Positions 10,768 to 22,111 are shown, counted from the stretch's first letter. The stretch: DNA of 64,000 bases from Diphasiastrum complanatum (GCA_029204225.1 CM055101.1:41998927-42062926), one strand, 5' to 3'. Made by a program: numbers and translations. The notes: generated from the sequence alone by a model not told the origin.

Positions 10768-11250
10768 TAAGGGGGGAAGAATGTTATGTCCATGTCCTGT
10801 ATAAGGGAATCTAAATTATTCCTGACATGGATAGCCGGTCACTCTAGTTGTATGTGGTTATTAGTTATGTTATTCCGGACGTGGTCATATTAAATAATTA
10901 ATAATCATATGAGGGCCCAGACCTATAATTGGACATAGGAGCACATGCATGGTGAAGACTGCTTTAATGCAAGAATAGGAGATCGATAGCTCATGGGGGA
11001 TCCTAAAGGGAATATTCTCTCTCTTGAGAGGATAATAAGTCTAGTGAAAACTCGCCCCTCCTATTGTGAATTGTGATTCTTGAGCCAGTGTTTCCTCTCC
11101 TCTCTTGTGTTCTTCACTGTGGCTTGGGGGTGGATTGGTTAGGGTATTGACTAGCCTCTCCATATTGGTTGGGTGGTTCATGCTCCACAGGTGTCCTTTT
11201 GGTTTGCATGTGATTGGAATCCTGTAGATCTTCACTTGGTGGTTCTTACA
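10768..11250 (+). mobile_element. Polypurine tract and 3' LTR (copy B)
   Basis: The purine run AAGGGGGGAAGAA ends just before TGTTATGTCCATG at 10782; the LTR ends GGTTCTTACA at 11250. A polypurine tract before and no primer site after identify it as a plus-strand 3' LTR. It is the inverted twin of 6916-7403. Confidence 0.85.
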
Positions 11251-12689
11251 GTGGGAACCATCAAAATTGGAGGGAAACCCAACTTTATTCACTAACTTGA
11301 CATTTAGGCCTTGCGACATTAAAAGTCCCGCAAAAAGGCCTAAAGTCCTTTTATTGACTTTTAACTAATTAATCGAATAACTATGTGATTATCGGGTGGG
11401 ACTTACACACGCAAAGTGCCAAATTCCTCTCACTTATTAACTAGGGTTAGAGTTGCCTTGGGATCTGCAAACCCTCCTACACATTCCATCCCTTTGATGT
11501 GGCCAATGTGAACTTTGGTGAGTTCTGTTTTACAGGTGGACAAAACTTCATCTCTCCCATCAATGTCCAACAATTGGTAACTTTGTAATCACATTTGTTC
11601 TCTACCTCATAGTCTAGCCTAACTGATAGGATTTATTAATCTACATTCTGGATCTAACTACACAAGAGGATCTGACAATTGTAGCTGAGAGTAGCTGCAA
11701 CTTGATCAAATCATTCATTCTTTTGTTTGTCATAATAATACGAGTGGTGTACTGGTAGTAGTGTATGTAGACTCTTAACTCGTGTGAGGGTGTTTGCCTC
11801 AACGGATAATGAAAACCAGCTGAGATAATAGGGTTACTTATTTTTTGAAGTAAGTTTGTTTCCATATCAGATTCAGATTCAATATCCTCATCTGTGCATC
11901 CACATTGCCAGTTGAATTTGAGACTTGTTTTTGTAGATTGAATTTGGCATACACTATGTTCTAGTGGTCCCTGGAATTCAAAAGAGAAGGTAAATGTAAA
12001 GAGCATCCCTTCAAAGGTTAGTTCATGCCTTTTTGGTTTTTGTGCATGCTTTTCAATTTAGAATAAAGGTTTGTAATACTCGTGCAAAATATAGGAACAG
12101 AAAGGATGAAGCTATATGCATGTCACAAATTAGTTGGTGCATGTGAATATAAATGCCATTCAAGAAGACGAGGACAAGTATCTAACGAAGCTAGACATAC
12201 TCAAAAATCAGTGCCTTCCCAAGTATTTATTCTCATAGGATAAGCAGAACCACAAACTGAGAACTTCGAAACACATTGACCTGCCATTAAAAGTGATAAC
12301 TATGGTGCTTGATTTTATGGATGCTAAGGATGGGTACGATGCTACTTTGATCGAGAACAGTCAAGTAACAAAGAATTTTAGAATTGATGGACATTACCCT
12401 CTACAATTATCTGTTAGTTGCTTGGCTGCAGCAACATCAAGATGGCTTTTGTTCAAATGATGCAACTGTGTGCTATGCAAGTATCGAGAAAAATTCCAGC
12501 CAACTAGGTGGAAGTAACTGTGATCAGCTGAATCACTTGCAGATTACTGCGTCTAATGCACTCTTGCATTTATATTGTCTGAATTACAAATTTTGCAACA
12601 AAATTTGTCTAATGTTTGGATCTCAAACAACATGTGACCGCAAGAGAGTTACTCTCTCTTACGAATAGCTAGTATCGTATACTAACAAC
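11251..12689. other. Non-coding, no identified feature
   Basis: The open frames on both strands in 11640-12006 and 12384-12668 match nothing I recognise and lack motifs. Base composition is like the surroundings. Confidence 0.4.
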
Positions 12690-13017
12690 ACATGTCCGTC
12701 TCTCGTTAATCCTATATATATAAAGAATGGAGAGACAATTGATTTAATCTCTAGAAATTAAAAGAACATCTTAACTCTAACTACAGTTAGTTGGCTGTCA
12801 TTGTCCACTCTTGCATTCCGTTATTCGCATTGTCTATTCACGCTCTGGTTCCGTTTTCCCGAAAGTGTGAAATATGCAAAAAGTGCGACAAGTACCCCAA
12901 AATGTCTATCTTTCAAAATTGGCTTAACGAAAAATGCGAAGGTCAAAAATCCCAAAGTGAGAGAAAATCCTGAAGGCCAAAAGTGTCGTAGGGTTCCGAA
13001 GTTCATATTTTCCAACA
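12690..13017 (-). mobile_element. 3' LTR of the minus-strand copia remnant
   Basis: On the minus strand a polypurine tract (AAGAGGGAGC) runs into TGTTGGAAAATATG at 13017, the usual copia 3' LTR start. A TTTATATATATAGG TATA-type box lies near 12711-12722. The far edge is approximate. Confidence 0.55.
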
Positions 13018-13042
13018 GCTCCCTCTTGAATTGAGAAAACCT

Positions 13043-14000
13043 TCATCCGATTTCCATTTTCTTGTGCTTCTCAAACAGAGTCTTGTTCAGAGGTTTTGTG
13101 AGCACATCTGCCATCATATCGGATGATTTACCACATTGGGTCATCAACTCCCTTTTTTGAATCAGATCTCCAATGTGGTGGTACTTCAGTGGAATGTGCT
13201 TGGTTTTGGAGTGAAAAACAGAATCCTCGGTGAGGTGGATTGCACTTTGGCTATCCATATTCATTATAGTGGACTGAACCTGCGGTTCAATCAACTCGTT
13301 CAACAACGTATGAAGCCACACTATTTCATTTACATTTTTAGATGCAGCAACATATTCTGCTTCACACGAGGACTGAGCAACCAAGGTCTGCTTCTTGCAT
13401 ACCCAGTTTACTACTAATCTGCATAGCACAGAACATCCACTAGAGACAGACTTATTGTCATCTCTGCTACTAGCCCAGGTGGAATCACTATATGCAATTA
13501 ATTCAAAATCAGAATTATTGTTGAAGGTTATCCCATACCTTGTTGTACTTTTAATGTACTGAACGACTCTCTTGGCCATTCTCTAGTGCTTTTTGCCTAG
13601 ATTACGTGCAAATTGGCTAAGCGAGTATATCGCCACAACAATGTCAAGTCTGGTGCATATTGCCAAGTACATGAGACTGCCAATAAAGTTCCGGTATGGC
13701 ACTGTTGCAATTCTACCTTTCTCTGCATCATCCTTTGGGCATTCATCCTTGGTCAATCTGTTCCTACTTCCATAGGCGCATTTCTCTTTGCACTCAATCA
13801 TCTTGTAATCTCTTAGAATTTTCAGTGCATATTTCTCTTGTGTTAGGTGGAGAGTGCCTCTGCACTTGTCTTTGTCTATCTACAGTCCCTATCTATAGTC
13901 CCACACATTGTTGTGCTTCTCCAATATCTGAAATGTCAAACTCATCAGATATCTGAGTTTTTATTTTCTGGATCAATTTCAGGCAATTCTGGCATGAAGA
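13043..14000 (-). pseudogene. Ty1/copia reverse transcriptase C-terminus and RNase H
   Basis: On the minus strand, about 13900-14000 gives KTQISDEFDISDIGEAQ, the copia RT end block. Then, after frame changes, come L.LTQEKYALKILRDYKM..CK and RNFIGSLMYLAICTRLDI, and finally (13043-13579) the RNase H domain with AYSDSTWASSRDD, CEAEYVAAS and the MDSQSAI variant of DNQSAI. The element is 5'-truncated: gag, protease, integrase and most of RT are absent. Frame breaks near 13580 and 13800 make it dead. The 3' end leads into a polypurine tract and LTR at 13017. Confidence 0.9.
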
Positions 14001-14099
14001 GGTTATCAATATTTCATGAACTCCATACTGGGGGGCATTGTTGATAAACCATTTTTTTGACCCGATGCACATATTCAAGAATGTGAGGAGTATGATTTG

Positions 14100-15190
14100 G
14101 GAGCACTTGGTCAAAAGATAAAAAAGACGCACGAGATGACTTAAAAGAAGTGGAAAAGATGGCCGATTTATGGCCACAAACGGTGAGAAATTCAATTGCC
14201 CTCCCAAAGGCTCCATGGATCTTCTCGAGGAGAAAAGAGACGATTGTAAAGAAGGCAATAGCCTCATTTCAAACTCCGACAGGACACATGCGATGCCTAA
14301 AGGGTGCCTTCACAAGGGACAACAAGCTAAGTGAACTAAAGTCCATGACTAACATAAATTTTTTATAGGTTGGCATGGCATGTTTTTTGAAGTTGCTTCC
14401 ACCTCAACATTGTGGATTACATTTTATAGCATGTCTTGTAATTTCTTGATGATCTCATTGCGCATATATGTCTCTCAATGACCAGATTGTTTCTGTGTAT
14501 GCAGTTTGTGCTTCCCTTAGTGTTGAGAGGGTTTTTGACATAGGAGTTAAGGAGTGCAATCTACAAAATCAATTGTTTGGTGAGGTACGGTGAACGCGAC
14601 TCACATCATTTTTTCTTGCGATGATTCAAGATGACGATATTACTAACGTGCATGTCAACGTTGTTTACTTTTCTTATGAAGATATATTTCATCCAAGGAG
14701 ATACCGTTGGCATCCATTGAGGCAGCAAGACAAAGCTCCATCGAGGCAATGTGTTTGATCGAAAAGCACTTTCCCACATCCATTCTCACCATTCAAATGC
14801 ATCTCATTGTGCATTTGGTAGATGAGGTGGCCATTGCAGGTACATCATCTACTTGCGTCAATTGCCTATTCTTAGTCAATCCTAGACTATTGCTATTGTG
14901 GTAATTACAATGTTCTCTCACTAAATTGATCCATGTTTTTAATTCAGGCACTATCCATAGCCGTTGGATGTTTTTCTTGGAATGATTCATGAAAAAATTG
15001 AAAGGCTTTGTAAGACAAAGAGCAAGGCCTGAGGGGAGCATGGCGGAAGGATGGCTAGTGCAAGAGTCCATGGTTTATATCACAAAGTTCCTTGCTCCTA
15101 GCAATCCTTCTATTCCTCATCTTTGGGACAAGAAAGATGATGAGCATGCTTTTGGGGAGGTTCCTAGAGGAAAAGGAGCATCATGAGAAT
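14100..15190 (+). pseudogene. CACTA (En/Spm) transposase fragment, TNP2/DUF4218 region
   Basis: In several frames the plus strand gives the CACTA transposase succession. LPKAPWIFSRRKE and TPTGHMRCLKGAFT..NKLSELKS (14190-14340) resemble the region before DUF4218. LIEKHFPTSILTIQMHLIVHLVDEV (14745-14835) and LKGFVRQRARPEGSMAEGWL (14995-15055) match DUF4218 proper (family pattern: LEK-FPPSFFD-M-HL-VHL-EE, then RN-ARPEGSIAE-Y). Stops and frameshifts separate the blocks. CACTA transposase catalyses cut-and-paste movement in the nucleus; this copy cannot. Confidence 0.78.
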
Positions 15191-15790
15191 GAGTGAGTCC
15201 TTCGGGGAGAAGATAAATAAGTTTTGCATTCTTAAAAGCAAAGAAATACAAAATTGGTTTTTGTTATATGAAGAGGCCAAGGCTCGTAGACAAACCGCTC
15301 GAGCCACTTTTGGGAGAGGGCATAGAAGACAATCGATCATGCCATTTTATATTGATTGAAGCTGACATTATTTGTATAAATGTTTGTTTTCTTTCTATTT
15401 TGCTTCTGAAATAGCGATCTCTGTCCTACTCCTACCCTTGCGGCAATTGATATCATCTTTTTTGATTCTATGAATTCTTAAAATAGTTTGCTGCTATCCT
15501 ATCCTCCTGCGGATTGGATTAATTGCAATGCCTTTTGTTCCTGTTTTTCATTTCTTGGAAAGTTCCACCTGAACTCGCCCTTCTACCCAAGGACATGAAG
15601 CTTGATTTTGGTTACGTGATGCCCTTAGAGAAGCCTTGGCAAACAACTGGGAAGTAACATAGAGAGAGAGTAGAAATTTGTAAGGGGGGGCGAATCATCA
15701 TTCACATGTTAATTAAACCATTTGTACATGTAATTTTGTACATATTTGTTGTATCCCTAACACATTTTGTTCCATTTCGTTCAATACAAA
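15191..15790 (+). other. Decayed interior of the CACTA element
   Basis: This lies between the DUF4218-like and DUF4216-like blocks. Short frames near 15190-15350 and 15580-15655 could be transposase linker, but no motif is secure. Confidence 0.35.
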
Positions 15791-16195
15791 AAATACAATG
15801 CATTGTGGACGCATGGATGACACTTTTGTATGGAGCACATTGACAAAAATAGAAAGACGTACGATTGTGGAGTCATGGCAAAGTTTACCCAAGAGAGTCC
15901 GAACAAGCACGACGGACACCAATTTACCCTCTTCTCAACTTGATTATTGTGGGACAATCGATGACATCATCGAAGTTGGATTTAGGCAATTCAGGTATTT
16001 CATATTTGATATCAAATGGTTCAAAGTTATTTGCAATGGTCCCAATGCAAGTGACAGGAAAGATGACAGTGGTTATTTTGCCATTGACTCTACCAAGTTT
16101 TGGATGGATTAAAACAATACATTTGTTTTTCCTCAACAATGTAAGCAGGTACATTTCTTCTATGTCTCCATGATGTCTATGCTCTTTTGTTGTCA
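15791..16195 (+). pseudogene. CACTA transposase C-terminal DUF4216-like fragment
   Basis: The block reads LDYCGTIDDIIEVGF..FRYFIFDIKWFKV...DDSGYFAIDSTKFW, then after a stop a frame with NNTFVFPQQC. DUF4216 follows the same plan: YYG-I-IIEL-Y, vlFkC-Wf, a tyrosine/glycine strand, then PFVLASQ. Position and strand fit the DUF4218 fragment 600 bases upstream, so both probably belong to one element. At least one stop disrupts it. Confidence 0.75.
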
Positions 16196-16209
16196 ATCAA
16201 TTGATTTTC

Positions 16210-16275
16210 ATTATACTGCAAAAAAGGTATATTGTGTGTATACCCAAGCAACTGTAACATAGCTATGGATATTAA
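16210..16275 (+). repeat. Non-coding repeat shared with 49441-49500
   Basis: GCAAAAAAGGTATATTGTG through CAAGCAACTGTAACATAGCTATGG matches the segment at 49.45 kb with a few changes. Each copy lies among probable CACTA sequence. Confidence 0.7.
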
Positions 16276-16302
16276 TTTGATATAAAAGTTATCAAAAAGA
16301 CA

Positions 16303-18330
16303 ATGACGAAGAAGAAAAGAAAGAGAGTATTGATGAAGAATATTGATGATCTATCTACACATAGCGACAATCAATTTGAACATTCAAGTATGTTTTCATA
16401 TAAACTGTTTATTTGATTTGTATATGTCATTTAAGTTTGATTTGTACTTGATAACATGGATTATTTATTTATTAAACATAATTTGAGTTTCATATGTTTG
16501 TTGTAGATCATGTTTGGTGGCAAAGACTATTTAACATATCGTTCATGCATTGGATCATCTTTAAGTCATGTTTTACCAAGAAAGTTAGCAAAGAAAATGA
16601 TGAAAAATGCTCGGTTTGAAAAAATGAAAGATGAATTTGCAGAGACTGTTTTGATTAGAGTTCAATGGATGCAAATGTGATACAAGGTGCATGTGATGTT
16701 TCTGGAATTAGCAGAAATGCTTATTCTAATTTTTTAGAATAGTTAATAAAGTTTTTTCCCAAGTGACGGTGAAGAAAACTTATCTTCCGCGTTCAAGATT
16801 AGCAAGAAATTATTATAATGACAGAATGTTCAAAGTAGTTGACCAACCACTTCATATAACTGAATTAAATAAATCAAAATATGGTGAGCTCAATTACAAC
16901 GATTGCACTAATATTTTTCTTGATATTAAAAATGTTTTAAAATACATTATTCGATTCTAACATCAAGTAAATGGAAAGATCATTATTGTAATGAAATTGG
17001 ATGAATCTGAAATCATCAAAAGTCAAAAGTTGGAACGAGTGAGTGTCACTTTGATGAACAAAATTTTACATACAGATGATCGAACGTTTAGTATTCAATC
17101 GGAAAATCACATATGGTGGTTGGTGACATTCCAGGTATACATTCCAATTTTCATTTAGAATATTGTTATTAATATTTCATACCTTGGCAGTTTTTATTGA
17201 CATGTCATGCATTATTTGCTTCTCTACAGGTCTTGAAAGAGGACCATAAAATACTTTCATAGATATTTTCAAGAACAAATTATGACGAGATTATAAAGAG
17301 ACATTTGGAGGGTGAGAAATTTACAGTCGAAAACCATGGAAGTTTTTAAATTCAATGGCACCTTGCAAGGGATTTGAAAACATTAATATGTATGTATAAT
17401 GTCTCTCATGGGGAAACATCAAAGCATCCATGTTTTTATTGCATGAAGGAATGCTACAATATGAATTTAGGATGATCAAACACTGGCCCAACACGAGAAG
17501 TTGAAGATCCAAATATGAAAAGTGTTCTGCCAATTCCATTAAAAAATGTTCACATATGCACATTGCATGCTGAGATTCGTATTATTAAAAAACTTATTTA
17601 CCTACATATTCTACTAGCATGGAATCATAAACCAGAGTCTGTGGCTAAAGCAACAATTAGAAGATTGGAAATAGTTCCGTCAAATGCAAAACTACATAAA
17701 GGGAATGTCACGATTGAAAAAAGTGACAAACTCTCCAGAAAAAAAAAAAAACGTTCCTAATAAGCCATCAATTGGAGGTGCTAAAGCAAGAAGATTCTTA
17801 TCCAATCACACATGCAAAGAATCAAGTGTCAGATACAAAATTTGGAGAGAAATTGTTCAAGCCACACGAACACTAGAAGGAAGTAATCGAGTGGAAAAGG
17901 GACAAGTGTGGACCAACTTAGACAAACTCATAGGTGTTATCAGGAAAGATCTATCATCAAAAGATATGAGGACTTTGGAAAATCATTGTACCACATTTGT
18001 AAAATCTATACATGATTGTTGGGGAAAAGACAACGTTACTCACTACATTGTGCTAATTATATCATTATCTGGTACTTACCTCATTCAGGCTTATATTTTT
18101 TTCTACTGATGTAACTAAGCAAAACTCTTGTTTGCAGCACATCCTTCTTCATCATGCAACTTATTTTGCAAAGGAATATGGGAGCTTAAGTATTTGGTCA
18201 TCACAAGGCATGAAAAAATTTCATTGGCAAGCAAGGGGAGCATTTCATAGAGCTACAAATCATGGGACACAATTCAAGAAATAATACTTCAATTTTTTCA
18301 GTGGTTTTACAGAAGAGCACAATTTAGATA
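16303..18330 (+). pseudogene. Degraded multi-exon gene of unknown, possibly transposon-borne family
   Basis: A chain of plus-strand protein-like blocks begins MTKKKRKRVLMKNIDD at an ATG, then an intron from GTATGT (16390) to TTGTAG (16506). Next come FGGKDYLTYRSCIGSSLSHVL, DVSGISRNAYSNFLE, KSKYGELNYNDCTNIFLDI, and HIWWLVTFQ before another intron ending CTACAG (17230). After it come ENHGSF, DLKTLICMYNVSHGETSKHP, CFYCMKECYN, and PIPLKNVHICTLHAEIRIIKK. A 141-codon frame at 17684-18109 follows, then an intron to TTTGCAG and SIWSSQGM.KFHWQARGAFHRATNHG. There are at least four stops or frameshifts. Two Cys pairs with a histidine may be a metal site. I cannot name the family. It directly follows CACTA sequence and converges on the minus-strand pseudogene at 18436-19154. 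Confidence 0.5.
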
Positions 18331-18435
18331 TCAAGCTAAAAACTCGCCAAATGTTATGATTTTTCGAAATGCATTCAAATTCATAACAAAAGAGAGATCC
18401 TTGTAATATATCAAAAATCTATTACAGAAATTTGT

Positions 18436-19154
18436 TTAATTATCATCATCATCCTCTTCAAGATTCAGACGGATGGTATTGTCATGAAGGAATAATCTCC
18501 TCTCATATGAATCCAAAGATTTTAAAATTTTTCTTTTGCTCATATCAAATGTAACCCGAATAAAGGTCCATTACAGATGATCTTTTTGTAGTCTCATTTG
18601 GAGTATAACCCAATATTTAACTGCCAAATCCCTTTTCACAAAAAATATTTTATATGTTCATCTTGCATACTTATGGCCTCCAAAAGAAACTGATAATAAT
18701 TTGATGGCCATAATGATAGTGGTTGCATATGGATTAAAAGATGAATGATATATACAAATCTCATTATTTTGAAAGTTTTTCAAAGAATGAGATAGAAACA
18801 CATCTTTTCTCTTGGTTGATACACCTCGGACTCCTCCATGTCTCATACCAAAGGCATCTATTTCAATAGCATCCTGTAAACGAGAAAAGAAAAAAATTTA
18901 AAATGATACATAACACTGCAAACTCATACTTTAACACAATGTTTGAAATTAAAAAACTGAACAATATCAATATCAATATAATATCTACGTACCATATCAT
19001 AATCATCATATTCAACGATTCTCATAAATTGGGTTATCGATATCGAAGGGAGAAAAAAAATACTAGAAAAATACTCTAATTTCTCAGATGGAATGTCACT
19101 AGCATTCAAAAAATCCAGAAGTTTGTTATCTAAGGACATGGAGGAACTAGCCAT
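18436..19154 (-). pseudogene. Two-exon gene-like pseudogene with acidic C-terminus, unknown family
   Basis: Exon 1 (19154-18993) encodes 54 residues starting MASSSMSLDNKLLDFLNA at a true ATG and ends at donor GTACGT. A 119-base intron ends TTTACAG, and exon 2 opens at 18873 in the same phase with DAIEIDAFGMRHGGVRGV. After 71 codons there is a TGA at 18660-18658, but the same frame continues with protein-like text (VKYWVILQMRLQK, one TAA, TFIRVTFDMSKRKILKSLDS, YERRLFLHDNTIRL) to an acidic tail LEEDDDDN and a stop at 18438-18436. Two in-frame stops make it a pseudogene of a protein of about 200 residues. No domain is recognised; the basic stretch and acidic tail suggest a nuclear protein. Confidence 0.55.
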
Positions 19155-19526
19155 ATTGAACTTGATATCGGTTCAACACGACTGAATGATTTCGGTCGAG
19201 GATTGAACAATAGTGCGCGTATTGATCTGATATCATTTTGACGAGACTAAAATTTTCCGCGAGCACATGACATAAGAGACTGGTATCGCTTCAGCGCACT
19301 TGAATGAATCCAACCGTGCACTATATGTGAAGACACGCGTCAATTTGATATCGCGAGAAAGAAAGAAAACAAAATGACGAGGAAGTTTTGAATAAAAGAT
19401 CATGGAATCGAAATATGAAAAGTGGTGTTCATATTTATAGCCTATTCATGTTGATCGCAGCCATACATTTGTCAAATAATGAATTGAGGAGCGCAGCCAA
19501 TATTTACCTACCAATTAGAGTAAGAC
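19155..19526. other. Upstream flank of the minus-strand pseudogene
   Basis: No gene is seen. Words such as GATATCG and TTCAGCGCAC recur here and in 19800-20200, so it seems to be part of the same repeated DNA. Confidence 0.35.
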
Positions 19527-19664
19527 AAATTTGTACCTCCGTCGGAATACATTAAATAGTCTATTACTAGATTCTTCGAATCATCATTAGCCCTGACCCT
19601 AAAATTTGTACCTACACCAGAATACATTAAATAGTCTATTACTAGCCTCTCCGAATCATCATCA
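19527..19664 (+). repeat. Tandem duplication, 75 bp period
   Basis: TTGTACCTCCGTCGGAATAC at 19531 and TTGTACCTACACCAGAATAC at 19606 are each followed by ATTAAATAGTCTATTACTAG and a GAATCATCATTA/C-type end. Confidence 0.85.
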
Positions 19665-19689
19665 AACAAATACTAAACAAATATTAAAT

Positions 19690-20215
19690 GGACATCATAC
19701 GAGGGCAATTATTACAGTCTCTCGTCCTATTTAAGCACCGTAAAGACGAATTTTTTTCTTTTGCGATAATTGTTCATTCAGAACATTTTCATAAGGTGGA
19801 GCATTTTGAAATAGCCGATATCAATTCCATGCGAGAGGACAAGTGCTTCACCGGAACAAATCAAATAGATGCGCATTGATGAGATACTCCGGTATGGCGA
19901 ATTGGATATCGGATCAGCATGCCCGTCCCAGAAAAAAGATTTTTCAACTTGGACTACGCACGTTGATTCGCTATTGGAATGCATTACGAATCATCAAAGC
20001 TTGCTTTGGGAGATTCTTCATACATCCAAAGCTAAAAAAAATTTGCCGAAGCAAATTTTGATGGTTCATATTGCGTTCCAATATATTTTCAGTGCATCTC
20101 AGATATCGGATCAGCGCGCTTGGGAGAAGAAAGTGAGTTTCCACTTGGACTGCATGCGTCGAACCGCTATTGCAGGGAAAAAAAAGATTTTTGAACAGTT
20201 GGATTAGTATCGTAT
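19690..20215 (+). repeat. Diverged duplicated segments, 197 bp period
   Basis: GATATCGGATCAGC at 19905 recurs at 20102. Both copies continue through AAGA..TTTT/CACTTGGACT and a CGCTATTG end. The frames of up to 112 codons across it are probably incidental. Confidence 0.5.
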
Positions 20216-20460
20216 TCTGTCAGAATCATGATCTGACAGCTGGAATCATGATCATTATGCAGTAATGTCACCAGGAATTTCCCCCTTCGCAATGAGCATT
20301 ATGCAGGGGAAGGCCCGGGCCCTTGGGCCTTCTCTGCAGCTCGGGCTCTCGCCCTCGGGCAACGGCCCTCCCAGCAGGGAAGGCCCTTGGGCACTCCCCC
20401 ACGTATTATTTTTCACAAGTGGGTTTTGCATCCGGAATTGAATTCTAGATATTTTATGAA
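20216..20460. repeat. GC-rich patch of GGGCCC/CCCTCGGGC words
   Basis: Around 20300-20400 the sequence is far more GC-rich than its flanks and is built from GGCCCTTGGGC, CTCGGGCTCTCG and similar partial palindromes. It could form hairpins, as the ends of some MITEs do. No terminal repeats were found. Confidence 0.45.
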
Positions 20461-21086
20461 TTAGTTGGCTGTTGGACGTGCTATATAATCACTTGCCTGT
20501 ATGCAGACTATAGATTCATGGGAGAAAAACAAAACGCTACATCTAAAAATCACACAACCTAGGTAATATTGTTGTTCTACCTTCCTTAAGATTAGACCCA
20601 GTAAAACGGGGTGATGCTTTTGGTCAACACAATTCCGTATCAAATTCATATAGCAGATGTTCAGCCAAATGCGTGTTGAAGGAACTGGAACGAGATTCAG
20701 CGGCAATGCAGTTGCTTCACTTTTAAAATTGGGTGTCTTCTCAAAATGTTTGCAACTACTACTGGTCACAAAGTATAGAAGAAAGTCGTTTATTTTATAA
20801 AATTTTATTTTCGGTTGTTATTTTATGTTTTTTTCACTTCCTGCATGGCTTCTATTGCATAGCATTAAATTTTCTATCTTAATCATAACTTAGATTATGA
20901 CTTGAATCAGGAGCTGAAGTCCCATATTGTAGTAGCTTTTCTCATGGAATGGCTTCAGTCCTGTCAAGTAATATTTTGTATTCAATTTAATACACTTTAG
21001 CAAGTAGAATATTAAAATCTGCCATATATGCAAAAAAAAAGTGTTGGGTAAGTACTGACAAAATGTGTTTGTCTTTGTAATGTCAG
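20461..21086 (+). other. Unassigned; possible small exons
   Basis: Two short frames are bounded by plausible splice sites: TIDSWEKNKTLHLKITQP (acceptor near 20505, donor near 20563) and DLNQELKSHIVVAFLMEWLQ (ending at GTAATA near 20970). I cannot assign them and they may be chance. Confidence 0.25.
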
Positions 21087-21159
21087 GGCAACAACTAAAT
21101 CTGTTTTAGAGTTGATGAACATTGAAGATCTCACTTTGGCCCATATCAAGAGTCATTAA
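21087..21159 (+). pseudogene. Lone KANADI-type GARP-domain exon remnant
   Basis: After an acceptor (TGTCAG) the frame reads RATTKSVLELMNIEDLTLAHIKSH and then a stop. KANADI transcription factors carry (R)ATPKSVLELM-VKDLTLAHVKSHLQ at this exon, flanked by introns in the same places. Here the final LQ and donor are lost: CAT is followed by TAAAACTTG instead of a Leu-Gln codon pair and GT. The preceding GARP exon (RWT-LH-RFVHAV) and the following MYRTVK exon are not found within about 600 bases either side. KANADIs specify abaxial organ identity; this is only a fragment. Confidence 0.72.
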
Positions 21160-22058
21160 AACTTGTTTGTTATACTATATATAAGTTTGGCCGACTTGAC
21201 ACTAATCGCAATTTGCCAGTTTGTCAAGTGTTGAGTTAGGTTACAATGTTTCTGAAAGATGATTTTGAGAGTTGACACAATTTTTCATGTATTTCTTTTG
21301 AATTGAACCCTTCACAATTTACGATATATGCAGGTAGTTTTCTGTCTTCTTTCATTATTCTATAGAGTTGTTTGCTATCTAATGTTTCTAGCTCTTCTCT
21401 TTCTTAGATGTGTGATAGTATGGCTCCTTTGTGGATTGTCTTGTCTATCTTAGTATGGATCTGGGAGTGAACGTGGTACAGAGTGTTGTAATCATGCCCA
21501 ACGATGGGAAACATATATTCGACTGGTTAATTATATTTGACGCTCGAGATGTCTTTTCTTGAAGAAAAGATGTCTTTGGAAGTGTTGTGGTTGTCCAATG
21601 GAAGTTTGAGGTTTCTTCTCAGCTATCTTTGATGAACTTTTTTAGTGTGAGGCTCCCATTCTAATTCTTGCTATTGGCTGGTGTGTATCTTTGTGATGAG
21701 CAATGAGCGACTTATGTGATGCAGTTTGTAAACGACATAAGTTTAAACTTTAAAGTAAGAACTCGCTGGTCTCCGAAAGATATTTTAGGTAATATCTAAA
21801 TTTAGGCTGTTGGGTAAGTAGTAGATTTGTAGTGTAAACAAAATGTGAATAAGTATAGAATGCTTAGTAAAATATTCAAAATTAGTTTCCTTTAATGAGT
21901 AGGAGCTGTGTTTTTTATATTGTTTTTATAGTGTGTTTGATGAACTTTGATCCAAATGCTCCAAGTTGGCACATCTAGTCTGCTTGGAAATAATTTATTG
22001 CTCGCTGGAGCTGGTACAAAATACCTTTTTTTTGCACCGAGGAAAGGCAATTGAGCAG
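21160..22058 (+). other. Unassigned AT-rich sequence
   Basis: No recognisable domain. A short frame FVNDISLNFKVRTRWSPKDI near 21725-21790, between TATGCAG-like and GTAATA sites, looks exon-like but is not identified. Confidence 0.3.
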
Positions 22059-22111
22059 ATACAACAACTAGCCTTCGCATTTATGCTGTTACATTGAACA
22101 TGAATGGCAAG
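22059..22111 (+). pseudogene. Possible exon of an endonuclease/exonuclease/phosphatase-fold protein
   Basis: Between an acceptor (GAGCAG) and donor (AAG then GTGAGT) the frame reads TTSLRIYAVTLNMNGK. First-strand motifs of the DNase-I-like fold (inositol polyphosphate 5-phosphatases and relatives) read like ..I.V.TWN..G.. and end at an intron in several plants. With 17 codons this is only suggestive. It shares the strand of the GARP and LARP6 fragments. Confidence 0.28.

Noticed and set aside
9600-11250. One complete LTR element with LTR D and LTR B as its pair
   Set aside because: The two LTRs do not match in start, end or interior, so they belong to different families.
21087-21159. A working KANADI gene
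   Set aside because: Only one exon is present, its end is mutated to a stop and neighbouring exons are missing.
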